From: Roseateles sp.
GTDB taxonomy: Bacteria > Pseudomonadota > Gammaproteobacteria > Burkholderiales > Burkholderiaceae_C
Direction of reading: 5' to 3'
DNA: 64,000 nucleotides
Assembly: GCA_015657635.1 (NCBI GenBank)
Contig: JACDQM010000167.1
Coordinates: 1 to 64,000 of the forward strand
A model generated the notes under the pieces. It had not been told where the DNA came from. It saw only the letters and a list, made by a program, of their open reading frames with translations, and made no database searches. Shown here piece after piece: positions 37,426 to 47,849 of the stretch (position 1 is its first letter; each line of letters opens with the position of its first letter). Position numbers and translations under genes: made by a program.

Positions 37426-38070
37426 TCAGGGCAGCAGTTCGAGCTGGTGGCCGAGCTTTTCGCGCTTGGTGCGCAGATAGCGGCCGCTTTCTTCGTTGGA
37501 CTCGACTTCGTGGCCCTCACGCGCCACCACCTCGATGCCCAGTTCGTGCAGCGCTGCCAGCTTGAAGGGGTTGTTGCTCATCAGGCGCACGGAGCTGACC
37601 TTGAGGTCGCGCAGGATGTCGGCTGCGGCGTCGAAACGCCGGCCATCGATGGGCAGGCCCAGCGCCACATTGGCCTCGACCGTGTCCATGCCCTTGTCCT
37701 GCAGCACATAGGCGCGCAACTTCTGGCCCAGGCCGATGCCGCGGCCTTCGTGGCCGCGCAGATAGATCACGATGCCGCCTTCGGCCTCGATGCGCTGCAG
37801 CGCCAGCGCCAGCTGCTCGCCGCAGTCGCAACGTAGCGAGCCCAGCACATCGCCGGTGAAGCATTCGGAGTGCATGCGCAGCAGCACCTCTTCACGCGCC
37901 ACATCGCCCTTGACGATGGCGACATGCTCTTCGTGGCTGCCCGGTGCCTGGTAGACGTGCACGACGAATTCGCCGTACTTGGTCGGCAGGCGGGCGCTGG
38001 AAACACGCTGCACCGCAGCCGGGCTGTCGTTCGACGCAGGGGAAGAGGTGGAAGGCAAGGGCGGGTTCAC
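37426..38070 (-). CDS. ribA: GTP cyclohydrolase II (riboflavin biosynthesis)
   Basis: RibA opens GTP to the pyrimidine precursor of riboflavin. The zinc motif is HSECFTGDVLGSLRCDCG, with three Cys in the C-x10-C-x-C arrangement. The active-site segment RGHEGRGIGLGQKL follows, and LTSN-type guanine-site residues appear as VRLMSNNPFK. The GTG at 38070 gives 214 residues, about 18 more than the enzyme of E. coli. A TTG at 38118 is also open but adds residues without family likeness. It is a separate enzyme from GTP cyclohydrolase I, so it does not feed the preQ0 route. Confidence 0.9.
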   Translation of the reverse strand: MNPPLPSTSSPASNDSPAAVQRVSSARLPTKYGEFVVHVYQAPGSHEEHVAIVKGDVAREEVLLRMHSECFTGDVLGSLRCDCGEQLALALQRIEAEGGIVIYLRGHEGRGIGLGQKLRAYVLQDKGMDTVEANVALGLPIDGRRFDAAADILRDLKVSSVRLMSNNPFKLAALHELGIEVVAREGHEVESNEESGRYLRTKREKLGHQLELLP

Positions 38071-38200
38071 GCGGACGGATCTGATAGCAGGGCGAAAGAA
38101 ACCGGGAGCCGCATACAAGCACGCTCCCGGCCCTACATGGTAGCGCCCACGCTCAAACGCAAGGGGGCTGCCGGTGACAAGGCCCTTGCGATTCGTCCGT

Positions 38201-38683
38201 TCAGGGCTTGGCGGGGGCCTGGACGGCCGGTGCGCGGCTGACGCGGGTCTTGCCGCCGGTGGTCACCAGGATGACGGCATCGCCCGGGTTGAAGACTTCG
38301 CTGCCCTTGGCCTGCACGACCGAGCGGCGCTCACCGTTGCGCAGCTGCAGGATGATTTCCAGTGCCTCTTCAGCGGTGGTGCTGCGCTCGATCGCGTTGC
38401 CGACCACCGCGCCGGCCACGGCACCGAGCACGCCAACCACCTGACCTTCGCGGCGGCCGCCCACGCTGGAGCCGGCAATTGCGCCGACCACACCGCCAGC
38501 CGCGGCACCGACGCCGCTCTGTGAGCCGTCCACCTTGACGCTGCGCACCGTCAGGACGGTGGCGTCCTGTACTTGCGAGAGGCGCTGGGCGTCGCCGCGC
38601 TGGATGGTGTCGGGACTGGTGGTGGAGCAGCCGCCCAGCAGGGCAAGGGCGCTGACGGTGGCTGCAAGCAGGAACTTCTTCAT
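38201..38683 (-). CDS. Glycine-zipper lipoprotein, SlyB-like
   Basis: This 160-residue lipoprotein has a signal peptide with lipobox (ALLGGCSTT, Cys near residue 20). A glycine zipper (GAAAGGVVGAIAGSSVGG and GVLGAVAGAVVG, residues ~55-95) follows, then a small beta domain. SlyB-type proteins sit in the outer membrane and respond to envelope stress. The ATG at 38683 is supported by GGAG nine bases upstream; the longer frame is not needed. Confidence 0.85.
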   Translation of the reverse strand: MKKFLLAATVSALALLGGCSTTSPDTIQRGDAQRLSQVQDATVLTVRSVKVDGSQSGVGAAAGGVVGAIAGSSVGGRREGQVVGVLGAVAGAVVGNAIERSTTAEEALEIILQLRNGERRSVVQAKGSEVFNPGDAVILVTTGGKTRVSRAPAVQAPAKP

Positions 38684-38785
38684 TGTCTGGTTCTCCGATG
38701 GCGGGTTGATAGCCAACGCGCTCCATTGTCGCGGCGTTGACCGCAGCCGCCAGCGGTGCAACAAGTCTTTACTTGTGCACCGTGC

Positions 38786-39343
38786 TCAGCCGTGCAGGCG
38801 GCTGTTGCGCGGCACGCTGGCGAGCAGGAACTCCATCTGGTCGGCCAGGATGCGGCGACCGCGCAGGATCATGTCCTCGTGCAGGCTGGGCACATAGGGC
38901 AGGTAGAGCAGGCTCATATGCGCCTCCTCGGGCATGCGGCTGCCTTTGCGGCCGTTGCAGCTGCGGCAGGCGGTGATGCAGTTCATCCAGCTGTCGGCGC
39001 CGCCGCGCGAGGTGGGCACGATGTGCTCGCGCGTCAGATCGTCGGCATGGAAGTGGTGGCCGCAGTAGGCGCACAGATGGCGATCGCGCACGAACAGCTT
39101 GGGATTGGAGAGTGCCGGAGCCTGGCGCCAGGCACGGCTGGGAATGGCGCCGCGCACCGCAATGATGGGGTGCACTTCAATGCGCGACTGTAGGCCGGTG
39201 CGGCGCTGCATGCCGCCGCGCAAGACCTGGCAGGGTTGGCCCAGGGTCCAGGCAACGCCGTCGCTGGCATAGATCACCGCGGCTTCCTTGGTGGTGATCC
39301 ACGCCTGCGGCCGGCCACAGATATCCAGTTGAAGAACATCCAC
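38786..39343 (-). CDS. HNH endonuclease-family protein
   Basis: This 185-residue protein has an HNH nuclease fold built on two zinc Cys pairs (CAYCGHHF and CRSCNGRKG, near residues 105-150). The nuclease segment LTREHIVPTSRGGADSWMN lies between them. This family is common as a single core gene in Burkholderiales; its role is not known. I chose the GTG at 39343 because it is preceded by AGGAGG with an 8-nt spacer. The longer ATG frame begins with an Arg-rich stretch that looks untranslated. Confidence 0.85.
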   Translation of the reverse strand: MDVLQLDICGRPQAWITTKEAAVIYASDGVAWTLGQPCQVLRGGMQRRTGLQSRIEVHPIIAVRGAIPSRAWRQAPALSNPKLFVRDRHLCAYCGHHFHADDLTREHIVPTSRGGADSWMNCITACRSCNGRKGSRMPEEAHMSLLYLPYVPSLHEDMILRGRRILADQMEFLLASVPRNSRLHG

Positions 39344-39566
39344 AGCATTGACCTCCTGGCGCCAGAGTACTGCATTCGCCGGGAGGCGCTCAAGTCTTGC
39401 GCGCTGGGGCGCCCGGCTGTGTCGGCGCCGCCACCGTGTCATCGGCCTGTCATGGCGACGCGGATGCACCACGCGTGCCGGTCCCGAGTGTGCGGAACTA
39501 GGCGCATTCCCCTAAAGATTGCATCGGCATTCTTTTGCGCGGTAGCGTCACTTTCTGCAAAATAGC

Positions 39567-39578
39567 ACGACCGTTCGT
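39567..39578 (+). promoter_or_regulatory. Candidate operator of the TetR-family regulator
   Basis: ACGACCGTTCGT, with matching ACGA/TCGT ends, lies about 40 nt before the start codon of the TetR gene and is followed by an AT-rich TTTATTAT. TetR regulators often bind such short inverted repeats in their own promoter. This is a placement argument only. Confidence 0.35.
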
Positions 39579-39618
39579 TTTATTATCCGGCCCGAATCGA
39601 TTCCCCAAAGCCTTTGCC

Positions 39619-40341
39619 GTGAGCGACACCTCCACCATTGACCAGCCCAGCACCCCGAGCGCGCCGCGCCGTGGGGCGCGTTCGCTGCAAAAGGGCCAGC
39701 ACACCCGTGCGGTGATCCTGGACGCCGCGCTGGGACTGGCTTCGCACATGGGCCTGGAAGGGCTCTCCATCGGGGCGCTGGCCGATGTCACCAAGATGAG
39801 CAAGTCGGGCGTGTTCGCCCACTTCGGCTCGCGTGAGGAACTGCAGATCGCGGTGGTGACCGAATACCACGCCAAGTTCGAGGAAGAAGTGTTCTTCCCG
39901 GCCATCCGCGAGCCGCGCGGCCTGCCCCGCCTGCGTGGCTTGTATGAGCGCTGGGTGCGTCGCGTGTCGGTTGAAATCGACTCGGGCTGCATCTATATCA
40001 GCGGCGCGGTCGAGTTTGATGATCGGCCCGGCCCGGTGCGCGACGCCCTGGTGTCCATGGTCAAGGCCTGGCACGCGGCGCTGCGCAAGGCCATCGTGCT
40101 GGCCAAAGACAACGGCCATCTGGCGCCGGAAGCCGATGTCGAGCAGATCCTGTTCGAATTGCACGGTCTGATCCTGTCCCTGCACCACGACGCGCGCTTC
40201 ATGCGCATCCCCGGCGCCATCGGCCGAGCCGGGGTTGGGTTTGATCGCGTCATCCATTCCGTCATCACGCCGGCCGGTCAGCACATCGATGCCGAGACCA
40301 AGAAGAAGCCGGCAACAACCGCTCCCAAGAAGCGGACCTGA
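39619..40341 (+). CDS. TetR-family regulator of the fatty-acid degradation cluster
   Basis: This 240-residue protein has an N-terminal helix-turn-helix: RAVILDAALGLASHMG, then LSIGALADVTKMSKSGVFAH, residues ~30-75. A helical ligand-binding domain and a Lys-rich tail follow. It lies 29 nt upstream of the acyl-CoA dehydrogenase gene on the same strand and probably controls the cluster in response to acyl-CoA, as PsrA/FadR-type TetR proteins do; that is inferred from context. The GTG at 39619 is chosen because upstream residues do not look like protein; no strong binding site precedes it. Confidence 0.85.
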   Translation: MSDTSTIDQPSTPSAPRRGARSLQKGQHTRAVILDAALGLASHMGLEGLSIGALADVTKMSKSGVFAHFGSREELQIAVVTEYHAKFEEEVFFPAIREPRGLPRLRGLYERWVRRVSVEIDSGCIYISGAVEFDDRPGPVRDALVSMVKAWHAALRKAIVLAKDNGHLAPEADVEQILFELHGLILSLHHDARFMRIPGAIGRAGVGFDRVIHSVITPAGQHIDAETKKKPATTAPKKRT

Positions 40342-40370
40342 ATCACCCTCATCCCAATCCGGAGTTCTCC

Positions 40371-42161
40371 ATGCCTCAGTACACCCCTCCCTTGCGCGAC
40401 ATGCAGTTCGTGATGCACGAAGTGCTCAATGCGGTCGACGAGCTGAAGATGCTGCCTGTCCATGCGGACATCGATGCCGACACGATCAATGCGGTGCTGG
40501 AAGAAGGCGGCAAGTTCGCCGCTGAGGTGCTTACGCCGCTGAACCTCTCCGGCGATGCCGAGGGCTGCGTGCTGGACCGCAGCACCCATGAGGTCAAGAC
40601 GCCCAAGGGCTTCAAGGAAGCCTACAAGCAGTATGTCGAAGGCGGCTGGCCGGCGCTGGGCTGCGACCCGGAATACGGCGGCCAGGGCCTGCCGGTGCTG
40701 GTGAACCAGTGCTTCTACGAGATGCTGAACTCGGCCAACCAGGCCTGGACCATGTATCCCGGCCTGAGCCATGGCGCTTACGAGGCCCTGCATGCCCACG
40801 GCACGCCCGAGCAGAAGGCCACCTACCTGCCCAAGCTGACCAGCGGCGAGTGGACCGGCACCATGTGCCTGACCGAGCCGCATTGCGGCACCGACCTGGG
40901 CCTGCTGCGCACCAAGGCCGAGCCGCAGGCTGACGGCACCTACAAGATCACCGGCGCCAAGATCTTCATCTCGGCTGGCGAGCACGATATGGCGGACAAC
41001 ATCGTCCACCTGGTGCTGGCCCGCCTGCCGGAGGCGCCCGAGGGTTCCAAGGGCATCTCGCTGTTCATCGTGCCGAAGTTCCTGGTGAATGCCGACGGCT
41101 CGCTGGGCGCGCGCAACGGCATCTACTGCGGCGGCCTGGAGCACAAGATGGGCATCCACGGCAATGCCACCGCACAGATCGTGCTGGAAGGCGCGGTCGG
41201 CACGCTGGTCGGCCAGCCCAACAAGGGCCTGGCCGCGATGTTCGTGATGATGAACGCGGCCCGTCTGGGCGTGGGCAATCAGTCGCTGGGCCTGACCGAA
41301 GTGGCCTACCAGAACGCCGTGGCCTATGCCAAGGACCGCATTCAGATGCGCGCCCTGAGCGGCCCCAAGGCGCTCGACAAGCCGGCTGACCCCATCATCG
41401 TGCACCCCGACGTGCGCAAGATGCTGCTGACCGCCCGTGCCTACGCCGAAGGCGGCCGCGCGCTGTGCCACTATGTGGCGCTGCAGCTGGACAAGGCTCT
41501 GGCCTCGGATGACGAAGACGAGCGCAAGGAATGCGACGCCGAAGTGGCGCTGCTGACGCCCATCATCAAGGCCTTCATCACCGACAACGCGTGGATCTCG
41601 ACCTCGCACTGCATGCAGGTCTTCGGCGGCCATGGCTTCATCCACGAGTGGGGCATGGAGCAGTTCGTGCGCGATTCGCGCATCAACATGATCTATGAAG
41701 GCACCAACACCATCCAGTCGCTGGACCTGTTGGGCCGCAAGATCCTGGGCAACAACGGCGCCACGCTGAAGAAGTTCGGCAAGAAGATCGCCGCCTTCGT
41801 CGAGGAAGAGGGCACCAACGAGGCGATGCAGGAGTTCATCAACCCGCTGGCCGACATCGGCGACAAGGTCACCAAGCTGACCACCGAGATCGGCATGAAG
41901 GCCTTCCAGAACCCGGACGAAGTCGGTGCTGCCGCGGTGGACTATCTGCGCGTGGTCGGCCACATGACCTATGCCTACTTCTGGGCCCGCATGGCCAAGG
42001 TCGCCCTTGAGAAGAAGGACAGCGGCGATCCTTTCTACACCGCCAAGCTCTCGACGGCACGCTTCTATTTTGCGAAGCTGCTGCCTGAGACGGCCTCGCT
42101 GATCCGCACCGCGCGTGCAGGTCTGCAGCCGTTGATGGAGATGGACGAAGCCTTGTTCTGA
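40371..42161 (+). CDS. Acyl-CoA dehydrogenase
   Basis: This 596-residue flavoenzyme catalyses the first step of beta-oxidation. The middle domain shows MCLTEPHCGTDLG (FAD and substrate loop). The C-terminal helical domain has the catalytic-base region RINMIYEGTNTIQSLDLLGRK, with the Glu of YEGTN. The length and C-terminal extension place it with the ~600-residue group found in Pseudomonas and Burkholderiales rather than short-chain enzymes of ~380 residues. The ATG follows GGAG. It heads the structural genes of the cluster. Confidence 0.92.
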   Translation: MPQYTPPLRDMQFVMHEVLNAVDELKMLPVHADIDADTINAVLEEGGKFAAEVLTPLNLSGDAEGCVLDRSTHEVKTPKGFKEAYKQYVEGGWPALGCDPEYGGQGLPVLVNQCFYEMLNSANQAWTMYPGLSHGAYEALHAHGTPEQKATYLPKLTSGEWTGTMCLTEPHCGTDLGLLRTKAEPQADGTYKITGAKIFISAGEHDMADNIVHLVLARLPEAPEGSKGISLFIVPKFLVNADGSLGARNGIYCGGLEHKMGIHGNATAQIVLEGAVGTLVGQPNKGLAAMFVMMNAARLGVGNQSLGLTEVAYQNAVAYAKDRIQMRALSGPKALDKPADPIIVHPDVRKMLLTARAYAEGGRALCHYVALQLDKALASDDEDERKECDAEVALLTPIIKAFITDNAWISTSHCMQVFGGHGFIHEWGMEQFVRDSRINMIYEGTNTIQSLDLLGRKILGNNGATLKKFGKKIAAFVEEEGTNEAMQEFINPLADIGDKVTKLTTEIGMKAFQNPDEVGAAAVDYLRVVGHMTYAYFWARMAKVALEKKDSGDPFYTAKLSTARFYFAKLLPETASLIRTARAGLQPLMEMDEALF

Positions 42162-42231
42162 TCCTTGTTGCCGTCCGCGGGCCTGTCACAAAGAGGGCAG
42201 GTTCGCTTCACCACAATACCCAGGAGACACC

Positions 42232-42666
42232 ATGAAGACCTTGTTTGCCGCAGCAGCCCTGTGCCTGTTCGCCCAGGGCGCTTTTGCCCAATCCTCGCCG
42301 GTCGGTCTGTGGAAGACCATCGATGACGACGGCAAGACCGAGAAGTCGCTGGTCCGCATCACCGAGAACAACGGTGTGCTGACCGGCACGATCGAGAAGA
42401 TCTTCGACGCCGGCAAGCAGGACTCCAAGTGCGACAAGTGCGCGGACGACCGCAAGGACAAGCCGGTGATCGGCATGCAGATCATCCGTGGCGTCAAGCA
42501 GGACAACGACGACAAGCTGCACTGGGTGGGCGGTGAGATCCTGGATCCGAACAACGGCAAGACCTACAAGACCCGCCTCAAGCCGGTCGAGGGCGGCAAG
42601 AAGCTGGAGATGCGCGGCTACATCGGCTTCCTCTACCGCACCCAGGTCTGGCAACGCGTCGAGTGA
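42232..42666 (+). CDS. DUF2147 exported protein
   Basis: This 144-residue protein has a clear signal peptide (MKTLFAAAALCLFAQGAFAQ). A DUF2147 domain follows, with GLWKTIDDDGKTEKSLVRI and GKTYKTRLKP. Two Cys pairs in SKCDKCADD may form a disulfide or bind metal. The family is a small periplasmic beta-barrel-like protein of unknown role, often next to beta-oxidation genes in this order. Start ATG follows CAGGAG. Confidence 0.88.
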   Translation: MKTLFAAAALCLFAQGAFAQSSPVGLWKTIDDDGKTEKSLVRITENNGVLTGTIEKIFDAGKQDSKCDKCADDRKDKPVIGMQIIRGVKQDNDDKLHWVGGEILDPNNGKTYKTRLKPVEGGKKLEMRGYIGFLYRTQVWQRVE

Positions 42667-42721
42667 TCAGAGAGTTGCGGTGCCCGCCGGGCCCGCCGTA
42701 TAGATTTTTAGGAGAACTCAA

Positions 42722-45118
42722 GTGAGTCGATTCCAAGTTCGCAAAGTCGCCGTGCTCGGCGCGGGCGTGATGGGCGCGCAGATCGCGGCCCATCTGGTCA
42801 ACGTCAAGGTGCCGGTGGTGCTGTTCGATCTGCCGGCCAAGGAAGGCCCGAAGAACGGCATCGTGACCAAGGCGGTCGAGGGCCTGAAGAAGCTCAAGCC
42901 CGCTCCGCTGGGCGTGCCCGAGAACGCCGCGCTGATCCAGCAGGCGAACTACGAAGAGCATCTTGAGTTGCTGAAGGACTGCGACCTGATCATCGAGGCC
43001 ATCGCCGAGCGCATGGACTGGAAGCTGGATCTGTACACCAAGATCGCTCCCTTCATCGCACCGCACGCCATCGTCGCCTCCAACACCTCGGGCCTGAGCA
43101 TCACCAAGCTCTCCGAAGTGCTGCCTGAAGAAATCAAGCCGCGTTTTTGCGGCATCCATTTCTTCAACCCGCCGCGCTATATGTACCTGGTCGAGCTGAT
43201 CAACACGCCGACCACCAAGCCGGAAGTGATTGACCAGCTGGAGAGCTTCGTCACCACCGCGGTCGGCAAGGGCGTCGTGCGCGCCAATGACACGCCCAAC
43301 TTCGTCGCCAATCGCGTCGGCATCGCCGGCATGATGGCCACAATGATCGAGGCCGAGAAGTTCGGCCTGAGCTGCGATGTGGTGGACGACCTGACCGGCA
43401 AGAAGCTGGGCCGCGCGTCCAGCGGCACCTTCCGCACCGCCGACGTGGTGGGCCTGGACACCATGGCCCACGTCGTCAAGACCATGCAGGACACGCTGAA
43501 GGACGATCCCTTCTACAGCACCTATGCCACGCCCAAGGTGCTGGCCGGTCTGATCGAGAAGGGCGCGCTGGGCCAGAAGGCCGGCGCGGGCTTCTACAAG
43601 AAGGTCGGCAAGGACATCCAGCGCCTGGACTTCGCCAGCGGCGAGTACGTCGCTGGCGGCAAGAAGGCCGACGAGATCGTCGCCCGCATGCTGAAGAAGC
43701 CCGCGGCCGAGCGCATCAAGCTGCTGCGCGAGTCGAGCAACCCGCAGGCGCAGTTCCTGTGGTCCATCCTGCGCGACAGCTTCCACTACGTGGCTGTGCA
43801 TCTGGACACCGTGGCCGACACCGCGCGTGAGATCGATTTCGCGATGCGCTGGGGCTTCGGCTCGCAACAAGGCCCCTTCGAGCTGTGGCAAGCCGCTGGC
43901 TGGAAGCAGGTGGCCGAGTGGGTGAAGGAAGATATCGCCGCCGGCAAGACCCTGGCCAGCGCAGCGCTGCCCGCCTGGGTGTTCGAAGGCCCGGTGGCCG
44001 ACAACGGTGGCGTGCACAGCGCGGCCGGCTCCTGGAGCGCGGCCGAAGGCAAGTTCAAGCCGCGCGCCAAGCTGCCGGTGTATGAGCGCCAGGCCTTCCC
44101 GGAGAGCCTGGTTGGCGAAGGCGCTGCCGAGCCGCTGAAGGCCGGCACCGAGCTGTTCAAGAACGAAGAAATCCGCGTCTGGACGCTGGACGGCGAAGTT
44201 GTGATCGCCTCCATCACCGCCAAGCTGCACCTGATCAGCCCCACCGTGACCGAAGGCCTGCTGAAGGCGGTCGAGATCGCCGAGGCCGGCTACAAGGGCC
44301 TGGTGATCTGGTCGCCGGACGATGTGTTCTCGGCCGGCGCCAACCTGGAAGCGCTGATGCCGGTCTTCATGACCAAGGGCGCCAAGGGCATCGCTCCGGA
44401 AGAGAAGAAGCTGCAGGACATGATGCTGCGCCTGCGCTACGCCAATGTGCCGGTGGTCGCCGCAATGCGCGGCCTGGCCCTGGGCGGCGGCTGCGAATTG
44501 GCGGTGCACTGCGCTCGCCGTGTCGCGCACATGGAAAGCTATGTGGGTCTGGTGGAAGTCGGCGTGGGTCTGATCCCCGGTGGCGGCGGCCTGGCTTACA
44601 TCGCCCGCCGTGCGGCCGAGATGGCCAAGGCTGGCAATGCCGATGCCGACATCTTCGCCTTCCTGAAGGACGGCTTCACGACCGCGGCCACCGCCAAGGT
44701 CGCGACCTCGGCGCTGGAAGCCAGGAAGAACGGCTTCCTGCTGGACAGCGACATCATCGTGCCGAACAAGGACGAGCTGCTGTATGTGGCCTCGGCCCAG
44801 GCCAAGGCCATGTTCGAGTCGGGCTACCGCGCACCGCTGAAGGCGCTGATCCCGGTGGCCGGCCGCTCGGGTATCGCCACCATCAAGGGCCAGCTGGCCA
44901 ATATGCGTGACGGCGGCTTCATCAGCGCCCACGACTACCACCTGGCCTCGCTGATCGCCGATGTGGTCTGCGGCGGCGAAGTCGAAGCCGGCTCGCTGGT
45001 CGACGAGGAATACCTGATGTCGCTGGAGCGCAAGCACTTCTGCTCGCTGCTGGAGCACCCGAAAACGCAAGAGCGAATCATGGGCATGCTGCAAACCGGC
45101 AAGCCGGTCCGTAACTAA
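42722..45118 (+). CDS. Bifunctional 3-hydroxyacyl-CoA dehydrogenase/enoyl-CoA hydratase (FadN-like)
   Basis: This 798-residue beta-oxidation enzyme has the dehydrogenase first and the hydratase last, the reverse of FadB. The Rossmann motif VLGAGVMGAQIAAHL is at residues ~9-23, and the catalytic His is in CGIHFFNPPRYMYLVELI near 141. The crotonase part shows the oxyanion loop AMRGLALGGGCELAVHC near 580 and the catalytic Glu region LVEVGVGLIPGGGG near 610. The GTG start follows AGGAGAA. A long minus-strand frame over it is a shadow. It works with the adjacent thiolase. Confidence 0.92.
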   Translation: MSRFQVRKVAVLGAGVMGAQIAAHLVNVKVPVVLFDLPAKEGPKNGIVTKAVEGLKKLKPAPLGVPENAALIQQANYEEHLELLKDCDLIIEAIAERMDWKLDLYTKIAPFIAPHAIVASNTSGLSITKLSEVLPEEIKPRFCGIHFFNPPRYMYLVELINTPTTKPEVIDQLESFVTTAVGKGVVRANDTPNFVANRVGIAGMMATMIEAEKFGLSCDVVDDLTGKKLGRASSGTFRTADVVGLDTMAHVVKTMQDTLKDDPFYSTYATPKVLAGLIEKGALGQKAGAGFYKKVGKDIQRLDFASGEYVAGGKKADEIVARMLKKPAAERIKLLRESSNPQAQFLWSILRDSFHYVAVHLDTVADTAREIDFAMRWGFGSQQGPFELWQAAGWKQVAEWVKEDIAAGKTLASAALPAWVFEGPVADNGGVHSAAGSWSAAEGKFKPRAKLPVYERQAFPESLVGEGAAEPLKAGTELFKNEEIRVWTLDGEVVIASITAKLHLISPTVTEGLLKAVEIAEAGYKGLVIWSPDDVFSAGANLEALMPVFMTKGAKGIAPEEKKLQDMMLRLRYANVPVVAAMRGLALGGGCELAVHCARRVAHMESYVGLVEVGVGLIPGGGGLAYIARRAAEMAKAGNADADIFAFLKDGFTTAATAKVATSALEARKNGFLLDSDIIVPNKDELLYVASAQAKAMFESGYRAPLKALIPVAGRSGIATIKGQLANMRDGGFISAHDYHLASLIADVVCGGEVEAGSLVDEEYLMSLERKHFCSLLEHPKTQERIMGMLQTGKPVRN

Positions 45119-45145
45119 GCCGCGCGGACGACAAGGAACCCAATC

Positions 45146-46359
<1,214 letters not shown>

Positions 46360-46372
46360 CCGAGAGGCTCAG

Positions 46373-46921
46373 ATGAAGATGCAGCGCCGCCGCTTGCTTC
46401 GCTCCGGCGCGCTGCTGGCCGCCGTGCCGGCCACGGTCGGCCTGGCAGGCTGCCAGGGCAGCCTGCCGGCACCCTTCGCCGACTGGGCCTCGGCCCGCTC
46501 GGCGGTGGCGGCCTTGCGCGACAGCGCGCCGGCTCTGGCCAATCCGCGCTGGAACCTGGCGCAGATGCTGCAGCATGCGGCGCAGAGCATCGAGTTCTCG
46601 CTGCAAGGCTTTCCCGAGCCCAAGCCGGCCTGGTTCCAGGCCACGCTGGGCAGCGCGGCCTTCGCGCTGTTCGATGCGCGCGGCGCGATGAGCCATGCGC
46701 TGGATGAGCCGATTCCCGGCGCGCCAGCGCTGGATGCTGCACAGGCCCTGCCGGCCGCGGCGCAGCGTTTGCTCGACGCGATGGACGCCTTCGATGCCCA
46801 CAGCGGCCCGCTGCGGCCGCACTTCGCCTATGGCGAACTCACGCGCGAGCAGTTCCGTCGCGCCCATCTGATGCATTTGGCCAATCACTGGCAGCAACTG
46901 CCGACGCCCCAGCGGGGCTGA
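46373..46921 (+). CDS. DUF1569 protein with lipoprotein/Tat-like signal
   Basis: This 182-residue protein begins MKMQRRRLLRSGALLAAVPA, a twin-Arg-like signal, and then has LAGCQG, a possible lipobox. The mature part matches the DUF1569 layout (LANPRWNLAQMLQHAAQSIE, then HLMHLANHWQQL), a DinB-like four-helix fold with His residues that could bind metal. The role is unknown. The ATG at 46373 follows GAGAGG and lies 14 nt after the thiolase stop. Confidence 0.8.
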   Translation: MKMQRRRLLRSGALLAAVPATVGLAGCQGSLPAPFADWASARSAVAALRDSAPALANPRWNLAQMLQHAAQSIEFSLQGFPEPKPAWFQATLGSAAFALFDARGAMSHALDEPIPGAPALDAAQALPAAAQRLLDAMDAFDAHSGPLRPHFAYGELTREQFRRAHLMHLANHWQQLPTPQRG

Positions 46922-46951
46922 GCGCAGCCGGTCCGGCCGCAGGAGCTTGCG

Positions 46952-47818
46952 ATGAGTCTGGTGTTTCACGCCCGTGATGGCTTCGAGCTGCATGGGCATT
47001 GCTATGGCGATCCGCTGACGGCCAAGGCCGGCCTGCTGATCGCGCCGGCCATGGGCGTGGAGCAACGCTTCTATGCCGACTTCGCGCACTGGATGGCCGC
47101 GCAAGGCTGGCTGGTGCTGAGCTTTGACTACCGCGGCATGGGGGCCTCGCGCCCGGCGGCGTTGAAGCAGTCGCTCAAGGGCCTGGACGCGGACATCCGC
47201 ACCTGGGCCGAGCTGGACGCGGCGGCCGCGCTGGACGAGCTGTCGCGCCGCCTCGGCGGCGAGCCGGGCCAGCAGCGTCCCATCCATTGGCTGGGCCACA
47301 GCCTGGGCGGGCAGATCCTGGGGCTGCTGCCCAACCGTGAGCGCGTCAGCCGCGCCATCACCATCGGTTGCGGCAGCGGTTACTGGCGCGAGAACGCCAC
47401 TGCATTGCGGCGTTATGTGTGGTGGCTCTGGTATGTCGTCGTGCCGCTGGCGCTGCCGCTGTTCGGCTACTTCCCCGGGCGCCGCCTGCGCAAGGTGGGC
47501 GATCTGCCGCGTGGCGTGATGGCGCAGTGGCGCCGCTGGTGCCTGCAGCCCGACTACATGATGGGCGAGGGCGGTGCGGCGCTGCGTGCGCATTACGCGG
47601 CCTTCGACGCGCCGATGCTGTCGCTGGCCTTCACCGACGACGAGTTCATGTCACGCCGCAACATCGAATCTCTGCACAGCTTCTACGTCGGCGCGCAGCC
47701 GCTGATCAAGCACTTCTCGCCGCGCGATGTCGGCGAGAAGCGCATCGGCCATTTCGGTTTCTTCCGTTCCAAGTTCCAGACCAGCCTGTGGCCGCAGGTG
47801 CCGCAGTGGCTGGCATGA
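46952..47818 (+). CDS. Alpha/beta hydrolase
   Basis: This 288-residue serine hydrolase has the nucleophile elbow GHSLGGQILG near residue 115 and the oxyanion region LLIAPAMGVEQRFY near 30. The catalytic His is probably in RIGHFGFF near the C-terminus. The layout resembles the alpha/beta hydrolases found beside beta-oxidation genes, perhaps acting on acyl esters or as a thioesterase. The ATG follows AGGAG and it is cotranscribed with its neighbours. Confidence 0.87.
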   Translation: MSLVFHARDGFELHGHCYGDPLTAKAGLLIAPAMGVEQRFYADFAHWMAAQGWLVLSFDYRGMGASRPAALKQSLKGLDADIRTWAELDAAAALDELSRRLGGEPGQQRPIHWLGHSLGGQILGLLPNRERVSRAITIGCGSGYWRENATALRRYVWWLWYVVVPLALPLFGYFPGRRLRKVGDLPRGVMAQWRRWCLQPDYMMGEGGAALRAHYAAFDAPMLSLAFTDDEFMSRRNIESLHSFYVGAQPLIKHFSPRDVGEKRIGHFGFFRSKFQTSLWPQVPQWLA

Positions 47819-47849
47819 TGCCGACCTATCCAGAATCAGGAGACAAGCG

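Noticed and set aside
37426-38070. GTP cyclohydrolase I feeding the preQ0 route
   Set aside because: The zinc Cys motif and active-site segment are those of GTP cyclohydrolase II (riboflavin), and the gene lies in core chromosome.
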